NCBI RefSeq assembly: GCF_041438805.1
Contig: NZ_CP109190.1
Coordinates: forward strand, 7,626,001-7,690,000
Source: Streptomyces sp. NBC_01707
GTDB lineage: Bacteria; Actinomycetota; Actinomycetes; Streptomycetales; Streptomycetaceae
DNA length: 64,000 nt
Reading direction: 5' to 3'
A program made the position numbers and the translations under genes. Under the pieces are notes generated by a model, which had not been told where the DNA came from, did no database searches, and was given only the letters and a program-made list of their open reading frames with translations. Every line of letters begins with the position of its first letter. Within the stretch, counting starts at the first letter, position 1. Shown one piece after another: positions 17,858-26,764 of the stretch.

Positions 17858-17893
17858 GCGGCCTACCGTATCGCACTACGTACGGTGTACGTA
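17833..17893. promoter_or_regulatory. Two TetR-type operators in the tetR / drrAB divergent promoter
   Basis: Site 1 at 17877-17893 is a perfect 7-3-7 palindrome, TACGTACGGTGTACGTA. Site 2 at 17833-17849, TAAGTACAGCGTACGTA, is the same palindrome with one arm mismatch and lies within the start of the ATPase gene. Centres are 44 bp apart, about four helical turns. Autoregulation of the TetR plus repression of the exporter is the straightforward reading. Confidence 0.85.
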
Positions 17894-17921
17894 ACTAGGA
17901 TGGTGGACGAGGTGATGATCG

Positions 17922-18629
17922 ATGGTGGGGCGACCCGCTGTACCCGAAGTGATCTGGGCGCGCCCCGAGCGTGCGGGCCGCGGCCCCAGGCCCGCGTTCA
18001 GCCGCGCCGACATCGCGGCGGCCGCCGTCCGTATCGCCGATGCGGAGGGCTTCGACGCGGTGTCCATGCGGAAGGTCGCGGCGGAGCTCGGTTGCGGCAC
18101 GATGTCGCTCTACAACTACGTCCCCCGCAAGGAGGACCTGCACGAGTTGATGCTCGACGCGGTCAGCGGCGGGTACGAGTTTCCGGAGCCGTCCGGCGAC
18201 TGGCGCGCGGACCTCGTCGCGCTGGCCCATCAGGCCCGCGAGATGATGCACCGCCACACGTGGGTGCCGCGGCTCATGTCACCCGTGTACGGCTTCAGCC
18301 CGAACGCGCTGCGGTATCTGGAGTACACACTCAGCTGCCTGGACGGGGTCGACGCACGGTTCGGCGAGAAGATGGAACTCATCGCCATGGTCAACGGCGT
18401 GGTGACCACCTATGTGGCCAACGAGATCGCCACGGCGGAACGCAGTCGGTCGCTGCCCTGGTCCGAGGAGCAGGAGCACGCCGCGCGCACCGGCTATCTG
18501 ATCAGCCAGATCGCGACCGGGAAGTATCCGCGGATGGCGGCGGGATTCGCCGAGGACCCCGGGCCGATCGATCTGGACGGTGTTTTCGACCGGGCACTGC
18601 ACCGGGTGCTGGACTCGTTCGACCGGTAG
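17922..18629 (+). CDS. TetR/AcrR regulator of the divergent DrrAB-like exporter
   Basis: A 235-residue repressor. The HTH (about 28-75) reads IADAEGFDAVSMRKVAAELG then MSLYNYVPRKEDL, and the C-terminal ligand domain is of the TetR_C_1 type (MMHRHTWVPRLM, GVVTTYVANE). The ATG at 17922 has GAGGTG at an 8-nt gap. The two palindromes in the 64-bp gap to the exporter operon point to it as the local repressor, with the exported compound as likely inducer. Confidence 0.92.
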   Translation: MVGRPAVPEVIWARPERAGRGPRPAFSRADIAAAAVRIADAEGFDAVSMRKVAAELGCGTMSLYNYVPRKEDLHELMLDAVSGGYEFPEPSGDWRADLVALAHQAREMMHRHTWVPRLMSPVYGFSPNALRYLEYTLSCLDGVDARFGEKMELIAMVNGVVTTYVANEIATAERSRSLPWSEEQEHAARTGYLISQIATGKYPRMAAGFAEDPGPIDLDGVFDRALHRVLDSFDR

Positions 18630-18644
18630 TGCCGCATCAGTCAG

Positions 18645-18713
18645 GGTTCGCCCGCCAAGGAGCGGCGTCCGGTGCCGCATCAGTGCGTGCCGGGCGTCGC
18701 ACCGGGGCGAACC
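18645..18713. terminator. Long-loop inverted repeat between convergent genes
   Basis: GGTTCGCCC (18645-18653) pairs perfectly with GGGCGAACC (18705-18713), and flanking GTCAG/CTGAC bases could extend the stem imperfectly. A GTGCCGCATCAGT 13-mer also occurs twice in this gap. It may act as a bidirectional terminator, but the loop is long. Confidence 0.4.
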
Positions 18714-18753
18714 GTGGCTGACACGGCACCGGCGCGGACGCACCCCGAAGCCG

Positions 18754-20013
18754 TCACAGCAGCGCGAACTGCCCGTCCGGCCCCTCCTCCTGATGGTCGA
18801 GCACCGACGCGGGCCGACGGGCCGTCGCCGCGACCGGCAGGACACCGGCCGTCCGCAGGTCACCGGTGGCGAGCTGCGGGCCGTCGGCCAACGCCTGCTG
18901 CCGAGGCCGGAGTTCGGTGAGCAGTGCCAGTACGGTGATCAGTTCCAGCAGCTCCGAGGTCCACTCCCGGGGCCAGTCCCGGGGCCGTATCGCCTCCAGG
19001 CCGTCCGCCCCGTCCGCGGAGGCCCGCCGCTCGAACCACAGCTCCAGCATCCGCACGCCGCCCACCCGGAACTCCCAGGCCCCCGCCGGTACCGGCGAAA
19101 TGCGTCCGGTACCCAGCAGGAGCGCCTCGTCGTCGGGGTCGTACTCCAGCGTGGCCGGCGCGGCCGGCAGCGCGGCCCGCACATAGGGGCGCCGCCCGCC
19201 GGGCAGCCGGGGGCGCTCCCCGCCACGGGCACCGCGCAACTGCAGCCGCAACAGCTCCCGGCCCAGCTCCACCCCGGCCCACCAGCGTGCGGTGTCGGCG
19301 GGCAGCGGTACGACACACCCGGCGGGGGAGTGGCGGGCCGCCGTGACGATCCACGCCAGCACGGACTCCGCGGTGACCGCGTCCCCGTGCCGGGCGCGCA
19401 GCAGCCCGAGCAGACCGGGCGCCAGATTGGGTTCCAGTCCACCGGGCCGCCGGTAGAGCGGCCGGATCCGCCCGGGGCGGCCCGCCGGGGAGTGGCCGTC
19501 GGGCAGCAGTGCCGTCACGGACAGGGCGGGTCCGGCGTCCTGCGGTACGTACCCGTGCTCGACGGCGAAAAGCTGGTGGCTGTCGGCGACCCGCCACAGC
19601 TCCGGGCGGGCGGCGTCGATCAGCCGGTGGTCGGGGATCAGCCACTGCTCGTCGAACGGGCCGTGCAGGATCCGTACCGGCTCGGGGCACGGGCCGGACT
19701 CCCGGGCGAACCGGGCGGTGGAGGTGGACTGTCCGGGCAGCGCCGCGACCGGAGTCTGTGGACCACGGGAACGGGTGGGCCCGAAGAGCCGTTCGCGCTC
19801 GGCTCCCTCGGCGCGCACCAGCCGCGCCCAACGGGCCTTGAGCGAAGCGGTGTCCGGAGCCGTCACCCAAGGGCGCCCGGTACGCAAGGGCCGTACGGAC
19901 CATGGCATGAGGTCGTCGAGCAACGGGATGTCGTCGTCCCCGCCGGCTCCGGCGCCCGCCCGTGCTGCCACCGTGTCGTCCTCCCCGTCGCCACGTCTGC
20001 CCGCCCCCGGCAT
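18754..20013 (-). CDS. Stand-alone type ISP restriction-modification C-terminal-like protein
   Basis: A 419-residue soluble protein. After a low-complexity N-terminus comes PLLDDLMPWSVRPLRTGRPW, RILHGPFDEQWLIPDHRLIDAARPELWRV (given as motif order), GRIRPLYRRPG, WTSELLELITVLALL and the closing PASVLDHQEEGPDGQFALL. These match the family that databases label type ISP restriction/modification enzyme, which corresponds to the C-terminal region of LlaBIII-like enzymes. No helicase, nuclease or SAM-binding methyltransferase motif is present in it or nearby, so it cannot be a complete restriction enzyme. It sits 30 bp downstream of the GntR gene on the same strand. Role unknown. Confidence 0.7.
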   Translation of the reverse strand: MPGAGRRGDGEDDTVAARAGAGAGGDDDIPLLDDLMPWSVRPLRTGRPWVTAPDTASLKARWARLVRAEGAERERLFGPTRSRGPQTPVAALPGQSTSTARFARESGPCPEPVRILHGPFDEQWLIPDHRLIDAARPELWRVADSHQLFAVEHGYVPQDAGPALSVTALLPDGHSPAGRPGRIRPLYRRPGGLEPNLAPGLLGLLRARHGDAVTAESVLAWIVTAARHSPAGCVVPLPADTARWWAGVELGRELLRLQLRGARGGERPRLPGGRRPYVRAALPAAPATLEYDPDDEALLLGTGRISPVPAGAWEFRVGGVRMLELWFERRASADGADGLEAIRPRDWPREWTSELLELITVLALLTELRPRQQALADGPQLATGDLRTAGVLPVAATARRPASVLDHQEEGPDGQFALL

Positions 20014-20043
20014 CGTAACGGCGTGACGCGGGAGGGTGGCCGG

Positions 20044-20829
20044 TCAGTGTGCTTCCACCGTCACCGAGAAGGAGAACCGGTCACCCCGGTACCGGATCTG
20101 CGCCACATCCACCACCCGGCCGCTCTCGTCGTACGTCACCCCCGTGTAGAAGAGGATCGGGCTGAGCAGCGGGACCTGGAGGAGCTCGGCGGTGACCGGG
20201 TCGGCGAGCCGTGCCTCGACCGTGTCCGTGATCCGCGCGATCCGGACACCGACGCGGTCGCGCAGCACCTTGGTCATCGGCCAGCGTTCGAGGTCGGCGG
20301 CATCGAGCCGGGCCGCGACCTCGGGATGCACGGCGTTCTCCGCCCAGTTGGTGGGCTCACCGCTGTCGTCGTCGCAGCGCAGCCGCCGGTAGCCGACCAC
20401 CTCCGTGCACTCCGGGAAGTACTCCACGAGATCGCCCCTCAGTGCCTGCGGACCATGGCCGAGAACCGTGGTCCGCTCGCCCGACTGCTGGGCGACGATC
20501 GCATCGATCGAGCCGAGCAGCCGCACCGGTGACACCCGCCGGGCGCGCGGCTCGATGAAGGTGCCGCGCCGACGGTGCCTGCTGATCAGTCCTTCCGTCT
20601 CCAGCTCCTTGAGGGCCTGCCGCATCGTGAGGACGCTGACGCCGTAGTGCGCGGCGAGCTGTTCCTCGGTCGGCAGCCGCAGCGAGGCGTCCTGGGCACG
20701 GCCGAGTATGGAGGCACGCAGGGACTGCGAGACCTGGTACCACAGCGGCAGTTTGCGGTTCAGCACCAGCGAGTCGGGGGCGAAGGCCGTCACCTGGGAC
20801 GTCTGGGGCAGTTGAGGCACCTGGGTCAC
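20044..20829 (-). CDS. GntR/HutC-family regulator with UTRA domain
   Basis: A 261-residue regulator. The winged helix (about 28-95) has LPLWYQVSQSLR, LPTEEQLAAHYGVSVLTMRQALKELE and the wing GLISRHRRRGTFI; the UTRA effector domain covers about 115-258 and ends RYRGDRFSFSV. It lies 63 bp after the homogentisate dioxygenase gene on the same strand, so control of tyrosine catabolism by a pathway intermediate is likely but inferred from position. Confidence 0.9.
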   Translation of the reverse strand: MTQVPQLPQTSQVTAFAPDSLVLNRKLPLWYQVSQSLRASILGRAQDASLRLPTEEQLAAHYGVSVLTMRQALKELETEGLISRHRRRGTFIEPRARRVSPVRLLGSIDAIVAQQSGERTTVLGHGPQALRGDLVEYFPECTEVVGYRRLRCDDDSGEPTNWAENAVHPEVAARLDAADLERWPMTKVLRDRVGVRIARITDTVEARLADPVTAELLQVPLLSPILFYTGVTYDESGRVVDVAQIRYRGDRFSFSVTVEAH

Positions 20830-20892
20830 CTGGACTCTCCGTACTGCGACACTGCGGACGCGACGAGCGGGGGCCGGAAAGGGCGGCTTCGC

Positions 20893-22230
20893 CTATGGCC
20901 GGAAGTTGCGTTCGAGACCCTGCCACACGTCGTCGTACCCGCGCTGCAGATGGTCTGCGGTTGCCGCCTGCCCGGTCGCTGTGACCGGCCAGCGGGTCTC
21001 GAACATGAAGGCAAGACCGTCGTCGATCTTCTGCGGCTTCAGCTCCGCGGCGCTCGCGCGGTCGAAGGTCTCCCGGTCCGGGCCGTGCGCCGACATCATG
21101 TTGTGGAGCGAGCCGCCGCCCGGCACGAAGCCGCCCTTGCCGGCCGTCTTCGCGTCGTACGCGCCCTCGATCAGCCCCATGTACTCGCTCATCACGTTGC
21201 GGTGGAAGTACGGCGGCCGGAACGTGTCCTCGCCGACCAGCCAGCGCGGCGCGAAGACGACGAAGTCCACACCGGCCAGACCGGGCGTGTCGGACGGCGA
21301 GGTCAGCACGGTGAAGATCGACGGGTCGGGGTGGTCGTAGCTGATGGAGCCGATGACATTGAAGCGGTGCAGGTCGTAGACGTACGGGGTGTGGTTGCCG
21401 TGCCAGGCGACCACATCGAGCGGTGAGTGGTCGTACGTCGCGGCCCAGAGGTTTCCGCAGAACTTGTTGATCACCTGGACCGGCCGGTCCTCGTCCTCGT
21501 ACGCGGCGACGGGGGCGAGGAAGTCCCGGGCGTTGGCGAGGCCGTTGGCGCCGATCGGTCCGAGGTCGGGGAGGGTGAACGGCTGACCGTAGTTCTCGCA
21601 GACGTAGCCGCGGGCGGAGTCGTCGAGGAGTTCCACGCGGAAGCGGACGCCTCGGGGGATCAGCGCGATGTGGCCGGGGTCCGCGCGCAACAGGCCCAGT
21701 TCGGTACGGAGCAGCAGGCCGCCGCGCTCCGGGACGATCAGCAGTTCGCCGTCCGAGTCGCTGAACACCCGGTCGGTCATGGCCGTGTTGGCGTGGTAGA
21801 GGTGCACCGCCATGCCCGTGCGCTGGGTGACGTCGCCGTTGCCGCCGAGGGTCCACAGGCCTGCCAGGAAGTCCGTACCGGGCGCGGGCTCGGGGAGCGG
21901 GTCCCAGCGCAACCGGTTCGGATCGGCGACGGACTCGGTGAAGGGGGCGGTACGCACCGCGCCGTTCTCGATCCGGACGAACGGCGGGTGGGCGGCCGAG
22001 GGGCGGATCCGGTAGAGCCATGAACGGCGGTTGTGGGCGCGCGGTTCGGTGAAGGCCGAGCCGCTCAGCTGTTCGGCGTAGAGCCCGAGTGGTGCTCGCT
22101 GCGGCGAGTTACGGCCGTGCGGCAACGCCCCCGGCACCGCCTCGGAGCTGTGCTCATTGCCGAAACCGGGGGAGTGCGCAAGCGCTTCCGCCGTCTTCCT
22201 CGCCTGCTCGATGCCGCTGGTGCCGCCCAT
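20893..22230 (-). CDS. hmgA: Homogentisate 1,2-dioxygenase
   Basis: Non-haem iron enzyme that opens the ring of homogentisate to maleylacetoacetate in tyrosine and phenylalanine breakdown. Full length at 445 residues. It carries [10 protein letters not shown] at the N-terminus, the iron ligands His343 and Glu349 in HRNVMSEY, and the third ligand in the HGPD motif after GGGSLHNMM. The start at 22230 is followed directly by conserved sequence. The GntR/UTRA gene follows it and the beta-helix gene diverges 176 bp away. Confidence 0.96.
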   Translation of the reverse strand: MGGTSGIEQARKTAEALAHSPGFGNEHSSEAVPGALPHGRNSPQRAPLGLYAEQLSGSAFTEPRAHNRRSWLYRIRPSAAHPPFVRIENGAVRTAPFTESVADPNRLRWDPLPEPAPGTDFLAGLWTLGGNGDVTQRTGMAVHLYHANTAMTDRVFSDSDGELLIVPERGGLLLRTELGLLRADPGHIALIPRGVRFRVELLDDSARGYVCENYGQPFTLPDLGPIGANGLANARDFLAPVAAYEDEDRPVQVINKFCGNLWAATYDHSPLDVVAWHGNHTPYVYDLHRFNVIGSISYDHPDPSIFTVLTSPSDTPGLAGVDFVVFAPRWLVGEDTFRPPYFHRNVMSEYMGLIEGAYDAKTAGKGGFVPGGGSLHNMMSAHGPDRETFDRASAAELKPQKIDDGLAFMFETRWPVTATGQAATADHLQRGYDDVWQGLERNFRP

Positions 22231-22406
22231 GCCGCGCTCCCGGTGCCGAAGAAATCCTATGGGTCACCGTAGGAATCAGATCGGGGCACGTCAACGGGGC
22301 GGGGTGGTGGCGCGTCGCGGATTCGGGGCGGGTCGCGCCGGAAATCTTTCGGTCCGTCGCGCCCAAGGGGGTTCCAAAAGTTGAACAATGCTCTACTCTC
22401 CCGCAC

Positions 22407-24584
22407 ATGTCGTGGACACGAAGACTTCTGGTGGTCCTGGTGGCACTGGCTGCCGCACTCCTCGCGGCCCCGGCCGCCCAGGCACACGAGGAACGGCCGG
22501 TGACGCTGCCCGACGGTTCCGGCAGTGTCCCGGTCCACCGCGCCGGCGAACCGGATCTGCTGGTCTGCAAGAGCGACCGGGCCGACTTCGAACGCCGGAT
22601 ATCCGGCTTTCCGGCGAAGCTCCGGGCACGCAATCTCGAACTCTTCGACCGGTGCCGGAAGTCCGGCTACCGCCACCTGCAACAGGCCGTCGACCAGGTC
22701 GGCAGACCCGGTATGAACATCGCGATCCTGCCCGGCCTGTACGAGGAGGAGCCCTCGCTGCCCAGACCGACGGGGGAGTGCGCGAGGCTCAAGGCGCCCA
22801 ACTCGAAGCTCGGCTACCAGATCCTGTCGTACGCGCAGCAGAAGCAGTGTCCGCACAACCAGAACCTGGTGGCGATCCTCGGCAAGAAGCAGCTCCAGAT
22901 CGAGGGGACCGGGGCGGCGCGCACCGACGTCGTCATCGACGCCAAGTACCAGAAGCTCAACGCGATCCGCGCGGACGGCTCCGACGGCATCTACTTCAAG
23001 AACTTCACCGCCCAGCGCACCACGTTCAACTCGCTGTACGTGCTGGCCCAGGACGGCTTCGTCATCGACGACGTCCTCACCCGGTGGAACGACGAGTACG
23101 GCTTCCTCACCTTCGCCAGTGACCACGGCCTGTACAAGAACTGCGAGTCGTACGGCAACGGCGACTCCGGCATCTACCCCGGCAGCGCGTCGGACATCAA
23201 CGACGGATACCGCTACGACGTGCCGCGCTACTCGATCGAGATCACCGGCTGCCGCAGCCACCACAACATGGTCGGCTACTCCGGTACCGCGGGCGACTCC
23301 GTCCACGTCCACGACAACGAGTTCGACCACAACATGGGCGGCGCCTCCATGGACAGCGCCTTCCCGGGCCACCCTGGCCTCCCGCAGAACCACGCACGGT
23401 TCGAACGCAACCTGATCCACGACAACAACGCCGACTACTACCCGTACGTCGCCGACGGCACCTGCGCCGAACCGCCCGTGGAGCGCGGCTACGAGGAGGG
23501 TGTCGTCTGCCCGCAGATCTCCATGCCGCCGGGCACCGGAATCATCACCGCGGGCGGCAACTGGAACATCTACGAGAACAACTGGATCTACGGTCAGCGC
23601 CGCGCCGCCTTCTTCCTGAGTGCCGTCCCCGCCTTCATCCGCGGCGAGAACGCCCTGGCGAAGCAGGTCGACACCTCGCACCACAACCGGTACGCGGGCA
23701 ACCACCTCGGCACGGACAAGGCGGGCCGCTCCCGGCCCAACCGCACCGATGTGTGGTGGGACGGCCAAGGCGAAGGCAACTGCTGGCAGTCGGACACCGG
23801 ACCGTCCACACCGCGCTCGCTTCCCGAGTGCGGGGCGGCGCGCGGCACGGTCTCCGGCCGCACCGATCGACTGGTGGGCGAACCGGTCAAGCTCGCCCAA
23901 TTGCTGGTCTGCGCAGACTACGACGTGCGGGCGCGGCGGCTGCCGGCCGGCTGCGACTGGTACGGCGCACGCGGTATCGAGCGCATCGAGGTGCAGATCG
24001 CGCTGGGTGTCGCCCTGGTGCTCGTGCTGGTCGGCGGGGTGCTGTGGTGGCGCCGCCTGCGGCACAGCCGGCCGGCCACGGCGGCCACGGTGCTCGGCAT
24101 GATCGGCCTCGCGCTGGATGTGGCCGGTGCGACGACGGGCCTCGCGTCCTCCTATCTGCCCGCGGTGGCGCTGCTGCTGACCGGGGCGTGGTGGACGGGC
24201 ATCGGGCTCGTACTGCGTGGTGAGCGGCCCGGACTGGGCTGGACCACGACGGTGCTGGGAGTCCTGACCCTGCTCGACGCCTTCGACAAGGCCGTCCTGA
24301 TGATCCCGTGGATCCCGATCGGCCCGGCCTGGGTGCGCGGTCTCCTCGGCGTCATCTGGGTGCTGTGGGCGGTGGTGGCCTCGGCGCGCCACGGTGGTCC
24401 CGCGGTGGGGAAGGGGACGGCCGCGGGGCCGGACTCGGACCCGGAGGCCGATGATGCGGCGGACGCACATGGCGGCGACGAGGCGAGGGCCGGGGTGGAT
24501 GCGGGGTCCGGATCGGCGGCTTCCGGGCCGGACGCGCATTCCGGGTCCGACCGGAGCTCCGCACAGGATCGGGACCCGGCATGA
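22407..24584 (+). CDS. Secreted right-handed beta-helix protein with C-terminal membrane segments
   Basis: A 725-residue protein of unknown function. Residues 1-26 are a signal peptide (AQA cleavage). About 75-480 form a pectate-lyase-like beta-helix: repeated short strands with Asn/Gly/Asp turns such as DGIYFKNFTAQ, GFVIDDVLTRWNDEYG, HNMVGYSGTAGDSVHVHDNEFDHNMGG (motif order only) and GNWNIYENNWIYG. Cys pairs flank the helix. From about 528 on there are five hydrophobic helices and then an acidic Asp/Ala/Ser-rich tail of about 60 residues. The extracellular helix is therefore membrane-anchored at its C-terminus. Proteins of this fold include polysaccharide lyases and NosD-type periplasmic carriers; no catalytic site could be assigned. 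The ATG at 22407 has little upstream ribosome site; the frame is open to 22089 without a signal peptide. Its stop overlaps the next ATG. Confidence 0.82.
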   Translation: MSWTRRLLVVLVALAAALLAAPAAQAHEERPVTLPDGSGSVPVHRAGEPDLLVCKSDRADFERRISGFPAKLRARNLELFDRCRKSGYRHLQQAVDQVGRPGMNIAILPGLYEEEPSLPRPTGECARLKAPNSKLGYQILSYAQQKQCPHNQNLVAILGKKQLQIEGTGAARTDVVIDAKYQKLNAIRADGSDGIYFKNFTAQRTTFNSLYVLAQDGFVIDDVLTRWNDEYGFLTFASDHGLYKNCESYGNGDSGIYPGSASDINDGYRYDVPRYSIEITGCRSHHNMVGYSGTAGDSVHVHDNEFDHNMGGASMDSAFPGHPGLPQNHARFERNLIHDNNADYYPYVADGTCAEPPVERGYEEGVVCPQISMPPGTGIITAGGNWNIYENNWIYGQRRAAFFLSAVPAFIRGENALAKQVDTSHHNRYAGNHLGTDKAGRSRPNRTDVWWDGQGEGNCWQSDTGPSTPRSLPECGAARGTVSGRTDRLVGEPVKLAQLLVCADYDVRARRLPAGCDWYGARGIERIEVQIALGVALVLVLVGGVLWWRRLRHSRPATAATVLGMIGLALDVAGATTGLASSYLPAVALLLTGAWWTGIGLVLRGERPGLGWTTTVLGVLTLLDAFDKAVLMIPWIPIGPAWVRGLLGVIWVLWAVVASARHGGPAVGKGTAAGPDSDPEADDAADAHGGDEARAGVDAGSGSAASGPDAHSGSDRSSAQDRDPA

Positions 24585-25438
24585 AGCGACCCCGCAGGCG
24601 CCTGCGGCTCAGCAGGCTCAACAGGCGCACGGCGCGCACGGCCTTCCGCCGGCTCACCGTCGCCATCCTCACCGCAGGAGTCCTCGTGGGCGGTGCGAGT
24701 GCCTGTGGCGGGCGGGCGACCACCCATCACCGACCCGGCACCAGTCATGAACAGGCCACCGGCAGCGTCGGACGGCTCCTCGCTGCCGACGACGGATCCG
24801 GTCGCCGGCTCCGGCAGGTCGACGCCGAGGGCGCCCCCGCCGTGACCGTCGCCGTACGGCCGGACTCCGAGGACGGGTGGAACGTCCACATCTCCGTACG
24901 GAACTTCAGCTTCACCCCGGACAGCGTCGGCGGCGCGGCACTCCCCGGACGCGGCCACGCCCTGCTCCTTCTCGACGGTCACCCACTGGCCAGGCTCTAC
25001 GGCCCCTGGTACCACCTCCCCCGCTCCCTCGTCCGTGGTGCGGGCGGCGGCCGCACCCTCACGGCGCGGCTGTACGCCGACGATCACACCGCCTGGGCCG
25101 TGCACTCCACCCCGATCCAGGCCACCACCCCGCTCACCACCACTCCTTCCGTCCTCCCGTCCGCCGAGCCCCGCCCCGACCGGACTCTGGAGATCGTCAT
25201 CTCTCACGGCAAGGTCAGCCCCGCCCCCGGCCGTATCGAGATCAAGAAGGGGCAGCGCATCGAGCTGCGCGTCCGTACCGACCACGCCGACACCCTCCAC
25301 GTCCACGGCTACGACAAGGAAGCGCGCCTGCCCGCCGGACGGACCACCACCCTTGCCCTCACCGCCGACCGCACCGGGCTCTTCGAGGTCGAGACCCATG
25401 AGTCCGCACTGCTCCTGACCCAGCTCGTCGTACGGTGA
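24581..25438 (+). CDS. Probable lipoprotein with C-terminal cupredoxin-like domain
   Basis: A 285-residue exported protein. A long Arg-rich N-terminus is followed by a hydrophobic core and GASACGG, a plausible lipobox with the lipid-bearing Cys near residue 44. The central 80-180 region has histidines and a beta-rich look. The last 90 residues (LEIVISHGKVSPAPGRIEIKKGQ onward) resemble a cupredoxin_1/EfeO-type fold; DTLHVHGYD and FEVETHES supply histidines at the usual copper-ligand positions, but a Cys ligand is absent, so metal binding is uncertain. ATGA overlap with the beta-helix gene and GTGA overlap with the next gene show that the trio is one translational unit. Confidence 0.78.
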   Translation: MKRPRRRLRLSRLNRRTARTAFRRLTVAILTAGVLVGGASACGGRATTHHRPGTSHEQATGSVGRLLAADDGSGRRLRQVDAEGAPAVTVAVRPDSEDGWNVHISVRNFSFTPDSVGGAALPGRGHALLLLDGHPLARLYGPWYHLPRSLVRGAGGGRTLTARLYADDHTAWAVHSTPIQATTPLTTTPSVLPSAEPRPDRTLEIVISHGKVSPAPGRIEIKKGQRIELRVRTDHADTLHVHGYDKEARLPAGRTTTLALTADRTGLFEVETHESALLLTQLVVR

Positions 25439-26718
25439 GCGTCCTCGCCCACGGCATCGGCTCCCAGCACGATCTGCCGCTGTCCCCCTTCTACGCGTTC
25501 GCCGGTGCGTTCGCCGCCCTCTTCGTGTCGTTTCTCGCCCTCGGCCTGCTCTGGTCCGCCTCCCGATTCCGCGGGGACCGGGCGGGCCGCCCGCTCCCGG
25601 TCGCCCTCCAGCGCCTCGCCGACGCGCGCCCCACCCGCATGGCCGCGCGCGTCCTCGGCCTGGCCGCCGCCCTGTTCGTCCTCCTCCACCTCCTCCTCGG
25701 CCCGAACGGGCCGGAGCACAACCCGGCCGCGGGCATCGTCTATGTGCTCCTCTGGGTCGGGCTCGTCCCCGCCTCGCTCCTCCTCGGCCCCGTCTGGCGA
25801 CTCCTCAACCCCCTGCGCACGCTCCACCTCCTCGTCTGCCGCGCACTCGGCCGCGACCCGGCCGCAGGTCGCCCCCTCCCCGTACATCTCGGCCTGTGGC
25901 CCGCCGCGGTCGGACTCCTCGCCTTCACCTGGCTCGAACTCGTCGCCCCCGACCCCGCGTCGTCCACCGCCCTGCTTCTCTTCTTCGTGCTCCACGGCGT
26001 CGTCCACCTCGCGGGCGCCGCCCGCCACGGCGCCCGCTGGTTCGACCACGCAGACGCCTTCGAGGTGTACTCCGGTCTGCTCGCCCGTCTCTCCCCCCTC
26101 GGCCGCCGGCCCGCCGACCGACGACTCGTCCTGCGCTCCCCGTTCAACGGACTCGATGCCGTCCCGCAGATTCCCGGTCTCGTCGCGACCGTCTGCGTCA
26201 TGCTCGGCTCCACCGCCTACGACGGCTTCTCCGACGCCCCCTCCTGGATCACCACCGTCCAGACCTCACCCCTGGGGCGCACCACCGCGGCCACACTCGG
26301 ACTGCTCGCCGCCGTCGTCCTCGTCGCCACCCTGTACGCCCTGTGCGCCGGTGCCACCCGGCTGATCTCCGGTCAACTCCGCGACCCCCTCACCGCCTTC
26401 GCGCACTCGCTCGTCCCGATCGCCCTCGGCTATCTCGTCGCCCACTACTTCACACTCTTCGTGACCGAAGGGCCGCACACGGTCATGGTGGCGCTCGGCA
26501 CCGACGATCCGGTCCCGCCCGAACCGCCCCTGACCCCCGGCGGCATCGCCACGCTCCAGGTCGCCGCCATCGTCATCGGGCACGTCCTCGGCGTCGTCGC
26601 CGCCCACGACCGGTCCGTCCGCCTCTTCCCGCCCGCTCGCGCCGTCGCGGGGCAACTCCCCCTGCTGGCCCTGATGATCGCGTACACCATCGGCGGGCTG
26701 ACCCTGCTCCTGGCCTGA
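25435..26718 (+). CDS. Polytopic membrane protein (FedB-like, often labelled fenitrothion hydrolase)
   Basis: A 427-residue membrane protein with about ten helices and a start GIGSQHDLPLSPFYAFAGAFAALFVSF. The motif order HG-x-G-x-x-x-DLPLP, WRLLNPLRTLH, GLDAVPQIPG and AHYFTLFVTEG matches an actinobacterial family commonly annotated as fenitrothion hydrolase because of one described homologue; the native role is unknown. Several His and Asp residues at helix ends could bind metal. GTG overlaps the preceding stop. It closes the trio with the beta-helix and cupredoxin-like proteins. Confidence 0.75.
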   Translation: MSVLAHGIGSQHDLPLSPFYAFAGAFAALFVSFLALGLLWSASRFRGDRAGRPLPVALQRLADARPTRMAARVLGLAAALFVLLHLLLGPNGPEHNPAAGIVYVLLWVGLVPASLLLGPVWRLLNPLRTLHLLVCRALGRDPAAGRPLPVHLGLWPAAVGLLAFTWLELVAPDPASSTALLLFFVLHGVVHLAGAARHGARWFDHADAFEVYSGLLARLSPLGRRPADRRLVLRSPFNGLDAVPQIPGLVATVCVMLGSTAYDGFSDAPSWITTVQTSPLGRTTAATLGLLAAVVLVATLYALCAGATRLISGQLRDPLTAFAHSLVPIALGYLVAHYFTLFVTEGPHTVMVALGTDDPVPPEPPLTPGGIATLQVAAIVIGHVLGVVAAHDRSVRLFPPARAVAGQLPLLALMIAYTIGGLTLLLA

Positions 26719-26764
26719 CCGCAGGTGCGCACCCGCACGTCCCGCAGAGGAGAGCCACGGCATC

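Noticed and set aside
22257..24539. A 760-codon minus-strand frame opposite the beta-helix gene
   Set aside because: Val/Arg/Gly-rich antisense translation without motifs; the plus strand has a signal peptide, beta-helix repeats and coupled downstream genes.
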